Shown here piece by piece: positions 18,706 through 27,432 of a stretch of 27,607 nucleotides of DNA. Where the stretch lies: the NCBI GenBank assembly GCA_036940085.1, contig JALLBK010003356.1, forward strand, positions 1-27,607, read 5' to 3'. Positions within the stretch are counted from its first letter, which is position 1. Each line of letters begins with the position of its first letter. The translations under genes were made by a program, and so were the position numbers. The notes under the pieces were generated by a model, which was given only the letters and a program-made list of their open reading frames with translations, did no database searches and was not told where the DNA came from. The stretch is from Discostella pseudostelligera (lineage: Eukaryota; Bacillariophyta; Thalassiosirophyceae; Thalassiosirales; Thalassiosiraceae).

Positions 18706-21477
18706 TTAGAGTGACAGCAAGGTTTTAACTTGGTCGGGGCCATGGCCCAAAAATGACACATCGGCGTAGCCTCCTTTCTCACTGGTAATTGCATCATACA
18801 ATTCCTGATACACATCCACCACTCGTCGCGCAGTCTTAGAGCGTGCAATCTTTCGCAATTCCGGATCTTTAATTATATCCTCAAACGTTGGGATGGGAGG
18901 CGAGAAGAGGGACGAGTAAAACTTCTTCATGGATGCCTCCACATCACGTTGCGTTAGTCCAGGATGGGATGCCATGGTCATACCCTCGACATACACACCA
19001 TCCATGTGTCGCAGAGCGGACCGCAATCCATCCAGTCCGCAAATATGTAGCACTTCATCTGTTTCCGAATCGACCAATGATTCCACCAAGCTGTTTTCGG
19101 CTTCTTGGGTGAGATTGCTCCACTGGGTTGATTCACTGGCTTTCAATCCGCATTTCATGGATACATTCAATGCAGATTTGAGAGCAGCACAATCGTCCAA
19201 CGTTTTCAAATGAGGCATGGCTGATTCAATCATAGTCCCAACGAGTGTTGACAGAGAGAGTTGCTTGTCCACAACATCCTCCCCTTCCGTTAACGATTGA
19301 ACGTCATCAGAAAAACCCGGCGAGGCAGCTCGTTCCTCTGAAATGCAAACAATCACGCGTTTGGCCAGCTGAGCTTCGGACAAAGACGAGGAATGAGCCG
19401 CCAGCATGGCGCCAAAGGCACGAAGGGATGCAATGTAGGATTCAGAGGCTTCCGCGAGCGATTCTTCACACGCTTTGAAGAAGGGGTTGTTAACATGACC
19501 ATCATCGCCATCACTCTCGTCCAACTTCTCCAATGCTTTTCGTACAGCTGAGCAATAAAACCGAAGCAATCCGCAAATCGAGAACAGGGCGACTAGACGA
19601 TTGAGCGACGATGATGCATCGTCATCGTCATCATTCGAAGGATGGATAGCCAAGTCGCCATGTCCGTCGGCGCTAGGTCCGTCGCCACCTTGAGAGGCTA
19701 ATGAGAACACTACTTGCGAGACTCGTGTGCGCAAAGGACGGGCTAAACCTCCCATACTCTGAGCTAACACGGAAGTCACATTCATTGGCTTGCTAATATC
19801 ATCATCTTCGGGTTGATCCTCATCCGATAATGCACTATTGTAGGACCCTTCTCTCTCCATTCCATCTTTTGCATTGCTATTTCTCTCATTATCATCCCAC
19901 ATCATCAACGTCTTGAACAGCTCCCCCTCAACTCTAAAAGCTCTGAAGGCAAACGCGAGCATATCGCCTACATATCCAACGGGATCATGCGCCTTCATCT
20001 CCAGTGGCGCCATGCCACTGTACCCAGATGTCAACGCCAACAAGAATCGTCTTGTCACTTCTGTCCTCCTACCCGCGGCAATTAATTCCAGTTCATGTAC
20101 GTGATGTGCAGGGGAATGTCGCAAGACGTGTACCGAGCGCCGTATGATTGGGTGGTTGAATGCCTCGTCCATCTCATCACCATCGCAGAAGCGTCCTAGT
20201 GCACCATGGGATGCCAAGTCATAATGCGAGATATGTCGCCCGTTATCAAACGAGGATGTGGGGGCCATCATTGCATTTGGTGATGGCGCCGCAGTTCCAA
20301 TACCCAAAAAGAATTGTATGAATTGATACAATCGTTCGTGGGCATGTTCTTGTCGGGATGCAAGATTTTCCATCATGCGTAGCGCCGAGTGAGCCCCCAG
20401 TGATTGTCCTGCAGAATGTTTACCTCCCCCAGATTCCATAATACTGTCGTCTGCAACATTGCCGCTCTCGAGCAACACATCTGAATTTCCGGCCCCACTT
20501 CCAAACGTCTTGGTAAGTTCCCTTCGAATTACCGTCAAGCGTTCCAAAGCATTCAAAAATGCCATAGCATCATCCATAACATCCTGGGATGGGTTGGGTA
20601 TAACATGCAAAGCCGCATTGGGGTGTTTCCATGGATTGTGTCCCTCGCCATCCATATATCGGTCCGAGGCAACAAATCCTTCAAAGTTGTAATGGTCCAA
20701 TAACCGAGCCTCATCCTCACCCAGATCAAATTTGTCGAGGAAGTCATTCACAGCAACCTGACGCTTCATTGCTTCGACATAGGCTCGTTGGGAGTAGGCA
20801 AGATGCGAAACTAAGTTGCGTTCGGCTTCCCATGCATCGATAGTACCCGATGAAGATCCACCCCCACCGCTTTCATTGGTCAATGAGTCACCTCCATCAT
20901 CATGCTTGGAGAGAGTACTTCTGCCGCTGCTGATGCCGCTGTCACCACCGACATCAATAATCTGAGTTTCCACCCGTTGCTTCACGAGATTTGCCACTTG
21001 TGCCACAGTCTCAACCCGTTCCCTCAATTTCGTGGCATCCCTGCCTAATTTTTGTAACTCTTTTTGGAAGTCAAGCGCACGACGCAATGCATCCCTTTCA
21101 ATTGCCGCACGGACAGATTTGGCATCGATGACTCCACTTCCTCCGGAAGAGGAAGGCTTTCGTGAGGCCCCGCCACCACCGCTGATACCGCCACCGCCGT
21201 CGACGCCCAAGGACATTAAATCATATTCATGATCGGTGGGAAGATTTGCCAAGGCGTCGAGGGCGGCACGCATAGCAGGTGTGTCCGTTCTGACTTGTAG
21301 GGCGCGGTTGACCTTGTCGGAGACAACATTGTTGCTACCCACAGTGCTACCGCTAATACTGTTGCTAGCGGGGGTGGACACTTCCGCCATCGCGGCGCTC
21401 ATGGTTGAATCGAAGTGAGTTGCCGGGCGGCGGCTTGGCTCTTGGCTTAGGGGAAATCTTTGAAAATTCATATTCAT
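18706..21477 (-). CDS. COG6: COG6, conserved oligomeric Golgi complex subunit 6
   Basis: Lobe-B subunit of the COG tethering complex on Golgi membranes, needed for retrograde intra-Golgi transport and glycosylation enzyme recycling. The single-exon frame gives 923 residues, longer than the usual 650-700. The opening block DKVNRALQVRTDTPAMRAAL (from about residue 54) is the COG6 signature. A heptad-rich helical stretch runs from about 118 to 175. NDFLDKFDLGEDEARLL (about 244), HERLYQFIQFFL (about 379) and HDPVGYVGDMLAFAFRAFRV (about 497) follow, all typical of COG6. The extra length is in Ser/Gly/Asp-rich loops (about 95-117, 175-215, 325-365, 530-640). The frame opens at MNMNF (21477), but the ATG at 21402 (MSAAMAEV) has a better context (CAACCATGA), giving 898 residues. 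The C-terminus DQVKTLLSL matches the family end. Confidence 0.92.
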   Translation of the reverse strand: MNMNFQRFPLSQEPSRRPATHFDSTMSAAMAEVSTPASNSISGSTVGSNNVVSDKVNRALQVRTDTPAMRAALDALANLPTDHEYDLMSLGVDGGGGISGGGGASRKPSSSGGSGVIDAKSVRAAIERDALRRALDFQKELQKLGRDATKLRERVETVAQVANLVKQRVETQIIDVGGDSGISSGRSTLSKHDDGGDSLTNESGGGGSSSGTIDAWEAERNLVSHLAYSQRAYVEAMKRQVAVNDFLDKFDLGEDEARLLDHYNFEGFVASDRYMDGEGHNPWKHPNAALHVIPNPSQDVMDDAMAFLNALERLTVIRRELTKTFGSGAGNSDVLLESGNVADDSIMESGGGKHSAGQSLGAHSALRMMENLASRQEHAHERLYQFIQFFLGIGTAAPSPNAMMAPTSSFDNGRHISHYDLASHGALGRFCDGDEMDEAFNHPIIRRSVHVLRHSPAHHVHELELIAAGRRTEVTRRFLLALTSGYSGMAPLEMKAHDPVGYVGDMLAFAFRAFRVEGELFKTLMMWDDNERNSNAKDGMEREGSYNSALSDEDQPEDDDISKPMNVTSVLAQSMGGLARPLRTRVSQVVFSLASQGGDGPSADGHGDLAIHPSNDDDDDASSSLNRLVALFSICGLLRFYCSAVRKALEKLDESDGDDGHVNNPFFKACEESLAEASESYIASLRAFGAMLAAHSSSLSEAQLAKRVIVCISEERAASPGFSDDVQSLTEGEDVVDKQLSLSTLVGTMIESAMPHLKTLDDCAALKSALNVSMKCGLKASESTQWSNLTQEAENSLVESLVDSETDEVLHICGLDGLRSALRHMDGVYVEGMTMASHPGLTQRDVEASMKKFYSSLFSPPIPTFEDIIKDPELRKIARSKTARRVVDVYQELYDAITSEKGGYADVSFLGHGPDQVKTLLSL

Positions 21478-21923
21478 TCAGTAAATAATTTCCAATTCAA
21501 GTTTGTCCGTTAAGTATCTTTCGTGTGCCCTCAAATTTAAAATTAAATTTCAAATTAAGTGCCGTATGTGTTATGGCTAGGAGTCTGTATGCAGAGTATC
21601 TGATTCCTCTGCAAATCTCCTTCAGCCAGCTTCAACCAGCTTCATTCAACCTCCGATTCCTCTTCCTCCCGCCCACCGCCCAATCATCCCTTGCCGATGA
21701 CGGAAAGAATGATCTGGTAGCAATGATTGCACCTACACGCACCAGCACCAGCACCCTGCCTGCCGAAACCCTCACCAACACCACCGGTAGCATAGGGTAG
21801 CATCACTTCATCCTGTGTGGAGAAGGCTCGACTGTGGCATAGAGGTAGAGAGCCAAATCATCAATAGTCTACCAATACACAAGAGCAACTGTACAGCGCT
21901 CTCTCTCGAATTGTATATCTAAC
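21478..21923. other. Divergent spacer between COG6 and the methyltransferase-like gene
   Basis: This 446-bp head-to-head spacer presumably holds the COG6 promoter. An A/T-rich, partly self-complementary stretch lies at about 21530-21560 (AAATTTAAAATTAAATTTCA). A 91-codon plus-strand frame (21525-21800) has no recognisable domain and I do not call it. GCTTCAACCAGCTTCA-type words repeat near 21625-21645. No clear regulatory site. Confidence 0.5.
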
Positions 21924-22966
21924 ATGAACATGAATGGACCTCAGTTTGCAGTTTTACTGCTCGCCAATTTGGCCGGGATAGCAATTTTACTTAGGACATT
22001 CTTGTCATCAGCCGGTTTGAGTCTCGACAGGATTTTGAAGTGTGAGACGCCACCTCTGACGTTCAACAGCAGCAGCAGAAGCAGCAACAGCAACACTCCC
22101 TCGCAACCGCAAACCACATGCTTTCACTAGTTCCGTTGCCAGTGAGTGATGGAAAATTACTAATGCCCAGTGAAAAGCGTGAGACAATTGTGCATGGGGA
22201 TTGTGAACTTGTTGAATTTAGCGCTGGACATGCATTGTGTGGGCCACCACCTCCCGCCGATAAGAAGTGTGACGATCACAGTTTTGATAAAACACTTGCC
22301 GAAAAATGAAATTGTCATGGCTTTGTAGGAGATCCGACAGGTTAGTGATCCCAAGAGAAACATGAGACTAATGTTCTGAAAATCTGTCGCTTCCATAGTT
22401 CCACATCCCTCCAGGTTGCATCCCAAAATTACTTTCCACAATGTGGGAGCAATGATGTTAGTTGCCAATGAAGAACGTCTTAACAACAAAGGATCGGAAG
22501 AAGAGTGGTGGGTAACTTCGATGCCCAAGCTTCACTATTGGCTTGGTGTGGAACATGTCAACATCATAAAGTTAGATTGCGAAGGATGCGAGGTACGGGA
22601 GTCGTTGCTTTTCTTTGTTCCGTTTGCTTGGAGCTTCACGCTGCTAAATTGTGTGTGTTTTGCATATTGCATGAGGATCCCGAATTCTTATCTCATGTGG
22701 ATCAAATGTCAATTGAGACGCACGTGTCGAAGGCATGGATGACAACACGTGAGCATCTGTATTATTTTGGGTTGCATTTTGCATTACTTGAAGAGGCTGG
22801 ATTCCATTTGGAGTGGTCACAAGTGTTTGGCTGCTCGAAACGTCACGAGGATCCTGGATGTCTTGATGAAATATACGGATTTCCTTGCAGTTTCAAACCT
22901 TGGCCTGGTAGGCCAAACGTCGCGATAGGGTGGAGATGTCAGGACTTTCTTTGGAAAAGATATTAG
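21924..22966 (+). pseudogene. Membrane-anchored METTL24/FkbM-like methyltransferase, probably broken
   Basis: Exon 1 (21924-22041) encodes an N-terminal hydrophobic anchor (FAVLLLANLAGIAILL). The intron 22042-22130 (GTGAGA...CACTAG, 89 nt) joins in phase to 22131, giving ILKFPLPVSDGKLL and then RETIVHGDCELVEF. The intron 22341-22398 (GTTAGT...CATAG, 58 nt) joins GDPT to VPHPSRLHPKITFHNVGA. KLDCEGCE (22569-22592) is the acidic motif seen in this SAM-methyltransferase-like family, and DQMSIETHV, LLEEAGF and FGCSKRHE follow to the TAG at 22966. Two defects stand out. TGA at 22307-22309 falls between TLAEK and NCHGFVGDPT, where I would expect tryptophan (TGG). After CEGCE the frame changes: a GTACGG...AG intron of 41 nt (to 22633) or 83 nt (to 22675) is possible, but neither gives a clean family sequence. 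I therefore favour a recent pseudogene. A recoded TGA is the alternative. Confidence 0.72.
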
Positions 22967-23507
22967 GATTTAGGATCCATTACGGAGGCAAAAGGAGGAA
23001 GAGATACTGCTGAATTGTGTGAAACTATTGTCATGATTTCTCGATGAAATAATATGACTCTGATAAGAAGTTACAATAGAATCAGTATTCGACATATTAT
23101 GTTGAAGACCTTACCGAGTTTTGGGGGAGACGTCTCACATCTCCCACCTTCTGCAGTCAGGTGTAAGTATGTAAAGGAGTCAGAGAGTTTCACCCCAATC
23201 GCTTATGGTATCTCTGCCACGCACCGCACTGCATGCCTCGTGGACTCCAAATTTTGGCCACGTGGAGTCAAAATGAAAGTCTCCCGCCAAAACTTATTGC
23301 CACGTGGAAGATAATTATTTCTCCCGCCAAAATGTTCAGACCTGTGATCTGGCCGTCACCCGCCTGCCGCCACCTTCCACCACCACAAAAGCCTACAACT
23401 ACAAAAGCAAGCAACCTCCATCAACATCAATATCAATGAACAAGAACCACATCCTCATCAATACCAAGCCATTGACATCGCAAATCGCAATCGCAACCAT
23501 CAAAACC
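22967..23507. promoter_or_regulatory. NOL12 upstream region with duplicated CCACGTGG and CTCCCGCCAAAA
   Basis: Two palindromic CCACGTGG sites (23258-23265 and 23300-23307) alternate with two CTCCCGCCAAAA sites (23281-23292 and 23321-23332), so a unit of about 41 bp is tandemly duplicated. CTCCCGCCAAAA is the reverse complement of a TTTTGGCGGGAG E2F-type site, and CCACGTGG is a G-box for bHLH/bZIP factors. The 3' end of the unit is 176 bp before the preferred NOL12 ATG. A ribosome-biogenesis gene under growth or cell-cycle control is plausible, but this is inference from motif shape. The 22967-23220 part shows nothing I can name. Confidence 0.6.
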
Positions 23508-24365
23508 ATGGGCAAATTGGAACGCACCTTCGGCGGAGGCAAGGGCAAGAAAGGTCCCAAGTCGAACCACCATCACAAAGGAAAGCCAAGCTCATCGAGC
23601 TTATCATCTTCTTCGCGACACAAAAAGGTAGAGGTGACATTCAACCCGTCCGAACGACGCGAGTATCTCACCGGCTTCTCCACCCGGAAGAAGGAACGTC
23701 GTGCATTTGGCTTGGCTATGCAAAAGGTGAAAGATAGAGAGGCTAAATTGGAGGAAAGGAAGGAGCAGCGTGAGGCACAGCGAGAGAAGATTGAGGATAT
23801 CGAGAGGAACAAGGTGGCATTACGCAAGGGTATGCAATCACCGGTCGAGGATGGAGTTGATGTCGATGATGGAAATTGCGCCGACGGTGATCAGATTGCT
23901 AGCAGCGCACAGGAGCAAGAAAGGAAGACATTCCAAGATGAACACACTGCAAATCAATTCGGTGGATCAGTCTCCGTAACGACAACATTTGGCATTCCCT
24001 CCGATGATGACGAGGATGGCGATATTGATGATCTCACAAACCCCAAATCTCAATTCTATGCACGAAAACAACATGGACCAGGTCACGTCGATGAAGCACA
24101 GAAACTGGCTGGAAATTTTCGTAATTATATTTCCGACGTCAAGGGAACCATGGGAAGTAAAAATAAGTCTACTGGTCGGCAGGCTGGTAGGAAGGGACAG
24201 CATGGTGCATCCACCATGAAGGGAATGGGAAACGCAGCTAGTTTGAAAATGGCAAAGAAGACATTGGCAAAGTTCAAGAAGGGTGGAAAGAGAGGTGATG
24301 ACGAAAGAATACGTGGTGGTAGTGGTGGGGGAAAGGGCAAGAAACGAAAGGGTGGTAGGAGATAA
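23508..24365 (+). CDS. NOL12: NOL12/Rrp17 (Nop25) family nucleolar ribosome-biogenesis protein
   Basis: 285 residues, no intron needed. The Nop25/NOL12 domain occupies about residues 38-105, with VTFNPSERREYLTGFSTRKK closely like the family block (RREYLTGFHKRK in human NOL12), followed by a long charged helix (EAKLEERKEQREAQREKI). The middle is acidic (PSDDDEDGDIDD, about 165-177). The C-terminus is very basic and Gly-rich (KGKKRKGGRR), a nucleolar localisation type. Yeast Rrp17 is a 5'-3' exonuclease in pre-60S rRNA processing, and human NOL12 binds RNA and acts in rRNA maturation. Start: the ATG at 23508 sits in AAAACCATGG context and begins at the conserved-looking basic start MGKLERTFGG. 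The frame is open further upstream (ATG at 23437 and 23304), but those residues look untranslated. Confidence 0.88.
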   Translation: MGKLERTFGGGKGKKGPKSNHHHKGKPSSSSLSSSSRHKKVEVTFNPSERREYLTGFSTRKKERRAFGLAMQKVKDREAKLEERKEQREAQREKIEDIERNKVALRKGMQSPVEDGVDVDDGNCADGDQIASSAQEQERKTFQDEHTANQFGGSVSVTTTFGIPSDDDEDGDIDDLTNPKSQFYARKQHGPGHVDEAQKLAGNFRNYISDVKGTMGSKNKSTGRQAGRKGQHGASTMKGMGNAASLKMAKKTLAKFKKGGKRGDDERIRGGSGGGKGKKRKGGRR

Positions 24366-24374
24366 AGTATCCTC

Positions 24375-25613
24375 TTAGAAAAACGACATTGTATCCTCGA
24401 TTTCTCTCAGCTTAGCTTGCTTCGCCGCCCATTCTTTTTCCAATTGCTTTACATCAGTAGACCAATCGGGATGATAGACACGTTGCCCACCACAATCCAC
24501 CGTCGGACATTGCAACAATCCGAATGGAGGTTCGGTAAGGATGGTATTCAGACAAGATTTATGGTACCAACATCCACAATATGTGCGCATAGGTTGCATT
24601 TTCAATTTCAGTTTAGGTAACGACATCTCCTCTCGATTCCCTGGTAGCACTCGATCTTTGCAACCTGGACATGTATGTGACACCAATCGCTGTACCTCTC
24701 GGACTAAGAACGATACAAGTGCCAATAAACTCGGTTGGGGGTTGATGGTACCACCCAAGGGGATATCATGCTGCACATCGTAATACCCCGCCAATCGTTT
24801 GTTTTCTTCTATCTTCCATTCTTGTTCTGTCTCCTCTTTCTGTGGCTTTATTAGGATGAGTTGATTAGTTCCATCGGTGGTCAATTCAAGATCTTTCGGA
24901 GCTTTGATGGGATTACTCAACAGCAGCGCTCGCTCATAGGATTGACCTGCTTGTATCCGCAGAACAATATCCTGTGCTTGGGACGTGATCATATTTTCTA
25001 TAAAAATAGGGAAGTTGGTAGATTGCATCTGAAGGAAGCAAGCCTTTCCCCCCGTGGCAGCAGAGTAGTCGGGATAAGCTGGATCGATTGTGATGATGCA
25101 TTTGTAGTAGTATGCTGCGTCATGTAATGTTAGTCTAATTGTTCCGTTACTTTCGTTGAGAATGCAAAGAGTGGATTGTTTTGAACTTGCAGATGATGGT
25201 AGTTGTTGCATTAGTTCAATACATGCTCTGAGCTCTTTCCAACAGGGAATGAATAGATTGTTATTGATGAAGGATATGAGGCTTTGGAGTACCAGACGGA
25301 CTTGATTGAATTGTTGCGTATTGTCGCGCATTGCACTTTCCAATGCAAGGTTATTCAAACCATTTTCGATTTTCTTCTTTAGACCAGGAGGAATAGTAAC
25401 ACCGCCACCAGAGTTTGGGTCTATAGTTGCAATTAATGGTTTGGAGGGATAATCATCGGGGATGGTAAGTGTCACCTTAACTCGAGTGTAGGGCGAGCGC
25501 TCGTAGGTCGCGACGAGGAACGCAGTTGTGGCCGTGATGAAGTTCACCGAGGTGAGTAGAGCCTTCGCTTCACGGATCTCATCTGAGATTGAGGACGAGG
25601 GTGAATTGCTCAT
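24375..25613 (-). CDS. RWD domain protein with C-terminal RING-like zinc module
   Basis: 412 residues in one exon. The N-terminus (about 5-125) has the RWD look: a helix, then FLVATYERSPYTRVKVTLTI followed by the PDDYPSKP turn (YPxxxP signature). A roughly 180-residue middle has no domain I can name. The last 100 residues carry a Cys/His set consistent with a cross-brace: C315, C318, C346, C348, H351, C354, C369, C374 (CPGC, YCGCWYHKSC, QCPTVDC). A tail YHPDWSTDVKQLEKEWAAKQ follows. RWD-RING proteins are usually ubiquitin E3 ligases or their partners, but the zinc spacing here is atypical, so the enzymatic role is inferred. The gene ends 9 bp from the NOL12 stop and faces UFD1 across a shared upstream region. 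Confidence 0.8.
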   Translation of the reverse strand: MSNSPSSSISDEIREAKALLTSVNFITATTAFLVATYERSPYTRVKVTLTIPDDYPSKPLIATIDPNSGGGVTIPPGLKKKIENGLNNLALESAMRDNTQQFNQVRLVLQSLISFINNNLFIPCWKELRACIELMQQLPSSASSKQSTLCILNESNGTIRLTLHDAAYYYKCIITIDPAYPDYSAATGGKACFLQMQSTNFPIFIENMITSQAQDIVLRIQAGQSYERALLLSNPIKAPKDLELTTDGTNQLILIKPQKEETEQEWKIEENKRLAGYYDVQHDIPLGGTINPQPSLLALVSFLVREVQRLVSHTCPGCKDRVLPGNREEMSLPKLKLKMQPMRTYCGCWYHKSCLNTILTEPPFGLLQCPTVDCGGQRVYHPDWSTDVKQLEKEWAAKQAKLREIEDTMSFF

Positions 25614-25987
25614 GGTTCATGTCCATGGTCGATGTCGAGCATCGGCTTTGACATGGCATTGTCGTTGTGGTTTGAGGAGAATATTGGATGAGCCGAGCGC
25701 AGCATAGCAGCGTAGCATAGCGTGAGTGGTCGGGAGTTTCCCGCCAAGTGCAGTGGGACATTGGCGATATCTACCATACATTGTAGATACCAAGATATTC
25801 GCCAAATGAGGCTGTTCTCAACCAAAACCGCAACCACTTCCACCACACAAAATCGAAGACTGCCGAAGCCGCCACCAACGACGACGACGTCGGAGTTCTC
25901 TCCTTCATTCCGCCCACTCTCAACTCAACAGTCGTCGTCCTCTCGTCTAAACAATATCGATTGCAATAGTCGCCAGCATCATTAATC
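25614..25987. promoter_or_regulatory. Shared divergent promoter region of the RWD-RING gene and UFD1
   Basis: This 374-bp head-to-head spacer has TTTCCCGCCAA, an E2F-type site, at 25737-25747. A perfect inverted repeat TATCTAC...GTAGATA (25768-25774 and 25783-25789, 8-nt loop) follows. GCATAGC-type words repeat near 25700-25720 (AGCATAGCAGCGTAGCATAG). The ORFs crossing it lack domains. Both genes must initiate here, so coregulation is possible but not shown. Confidence 0.55.
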
Positions 25988-27432
25988 ATGTGGGGTTTCA
26001 TGGGAGGGATGCGAGGCGCCTTGCCCGACCGATTCGAGGAGCAGTATCATTGCTACAGTGCAGCCATGGCCGATAAGACTCATTTAGAGGTAAGAGCTCG
26101 TGGCAAGCATGCTCGTGGCGCATTCCATATTACATTGAATTCGCATACTATCAGCTGGATCTCAAACAATTTCTTTCCGCACGTCTCTCATCATTTTATT
26201 TCTGCTTGTGTCTAAAATCAACGTAATAAACATCACAGCAAGGTGACAAAATCCTCCTCCCACCATCTGCCTTTGACATCTTGGCCCGTCTGCAGGTAGA
26301 CTATCCCATGCTATTCCAACTCCAATCCCCCGACAAGGGCACACTCACTCACTGTGGTGTACTCGAATTCACCGCCGAGGAGGGCTCTTGCGTCGTACCC
26401 TTTTGGATGATGCAGAATCTATTAATCGAGGAAGGGGCCATACTCACCGTAACGAATGTCAGCTTGCCCAAAGCCAATTTTGTCAAGTTCCAAGCACAGC
26501 ATGTCGACTTTTTAGAGATTTCGAATCCCCGTGCGGTATTGGAGCATGCATTGCGGAACTTCTCGTGTATTACAAAGGGGGATGTTATTTGTGTGCCGTA
26601 CAATAACAAGAATTATCATTTTGAAATAAAGGAGGTGCAGCCGCAGGATGCAGCATGCATTATTGAGACCGATTGCAATGTTGATTTTGATGCACCAGTG
26701 GGATATAAGGAACCGGATTTTGCAGGAAGTGGTGGTGGTGCACAATCTTCATCGGGAAATGACTCGGCCACATCGTCCAATAATTTGACCAATCTGAAGA
26801 AGCAGAGTGCATATGCTCCCGTGGAACACCGGACGAGCAATTGTCCCAGTCCAACACCGTCTAGTTTATCGGCGGGCACAAACAGAGGAGAGGCCGACGA
26901 AGCAGCAGGAGGAGGGGGCAGTGGTGGCGGAAATGGGATACGAATTGTGGATGGAAAAATTATCCGTGCTACCGATGAAGATCAGTCCAATGCCTCCTCG
27001 TCGAATGCCATGCCACCAACATCTCTCCTAGCCTCACAAACGGGCGCTACGGGAATACAACGCAACGCAGCTATTGGCGTACAATCTCCTGGAATTGAGT
27101 ATTGGGCGTTGAATGCCGGTGGTGGAGCACGGTTAGATGGCAAGGTTCCGACGCCATTGAAGGATAAGACGGGAGTTGAGGTAGATATACGTGCGCTTCG
27201 TGCGGAGGCCGCGGCTTGGAAGGCAGTGGAGCAAGCCAAGGCTACGGCGGCACTCCCTGCGGCGGGAAAGACGATTAAGGGGGAAGAAGTGCACGTGGAT
27301 AATAATGCAGCAGTGGAGGCCGTGGCGGGGAAACCACCAGTGCGACGGAATAAAAGTTTGGTGGGTGGGAAATTCTCAAAGCTAAAGGCGTCGGGAGGTG
27401 CGGCATTTCATGGTGATTCCAACCAATTCTAA
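25988..27432 (+). CDS. UFD1: UFD1, ubiquitin recognition subunit of the Cdc48-Ufd1-Npl4 complex
   Basis: Two exons, 25988-26089 and 26239-27432, are separated by a 149-nt GT...AG intron in phase 0 (THLE|QGDKI), giving 431 residues. UFD1 binds polyubiquitin and, with Npl4 and Cdc48/p97, extracts ubiquitylated proteins, notably in ER-associated degradation. The UT3 double-psi beta-barrel spans about residues 16-194. Conserved family blocks are HCGVLEFTAEEGS, PFWMMQNLLIEEG, NPRAVLEHALRNFSC, and NVDFDAPVGYKEP at its end. The C-terminal ~235 residues are Ser/Gly-rich. They contain a p97-binding SHP-like box, ALNAGGGARLDGK (about 324-336), close to the human GSGNRLDGK. The N-terminus (MWGFMGGMRGALPDRF) shows no bipartite plastid presequence, so this looks like the host cytosolic ERAD protein rather than the plastid SELMA-type paralogue known in diatoms. 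The protein is longer than the roughly 310 residues of human UFD1. Confidence 0.94.

Noticed and set aside
21525..21800. 91-codon plus-strand ORF in the COG6 upstream spacer
   Set aside because: No domain and no link to the downstream gene. Low confidence as a coding region.
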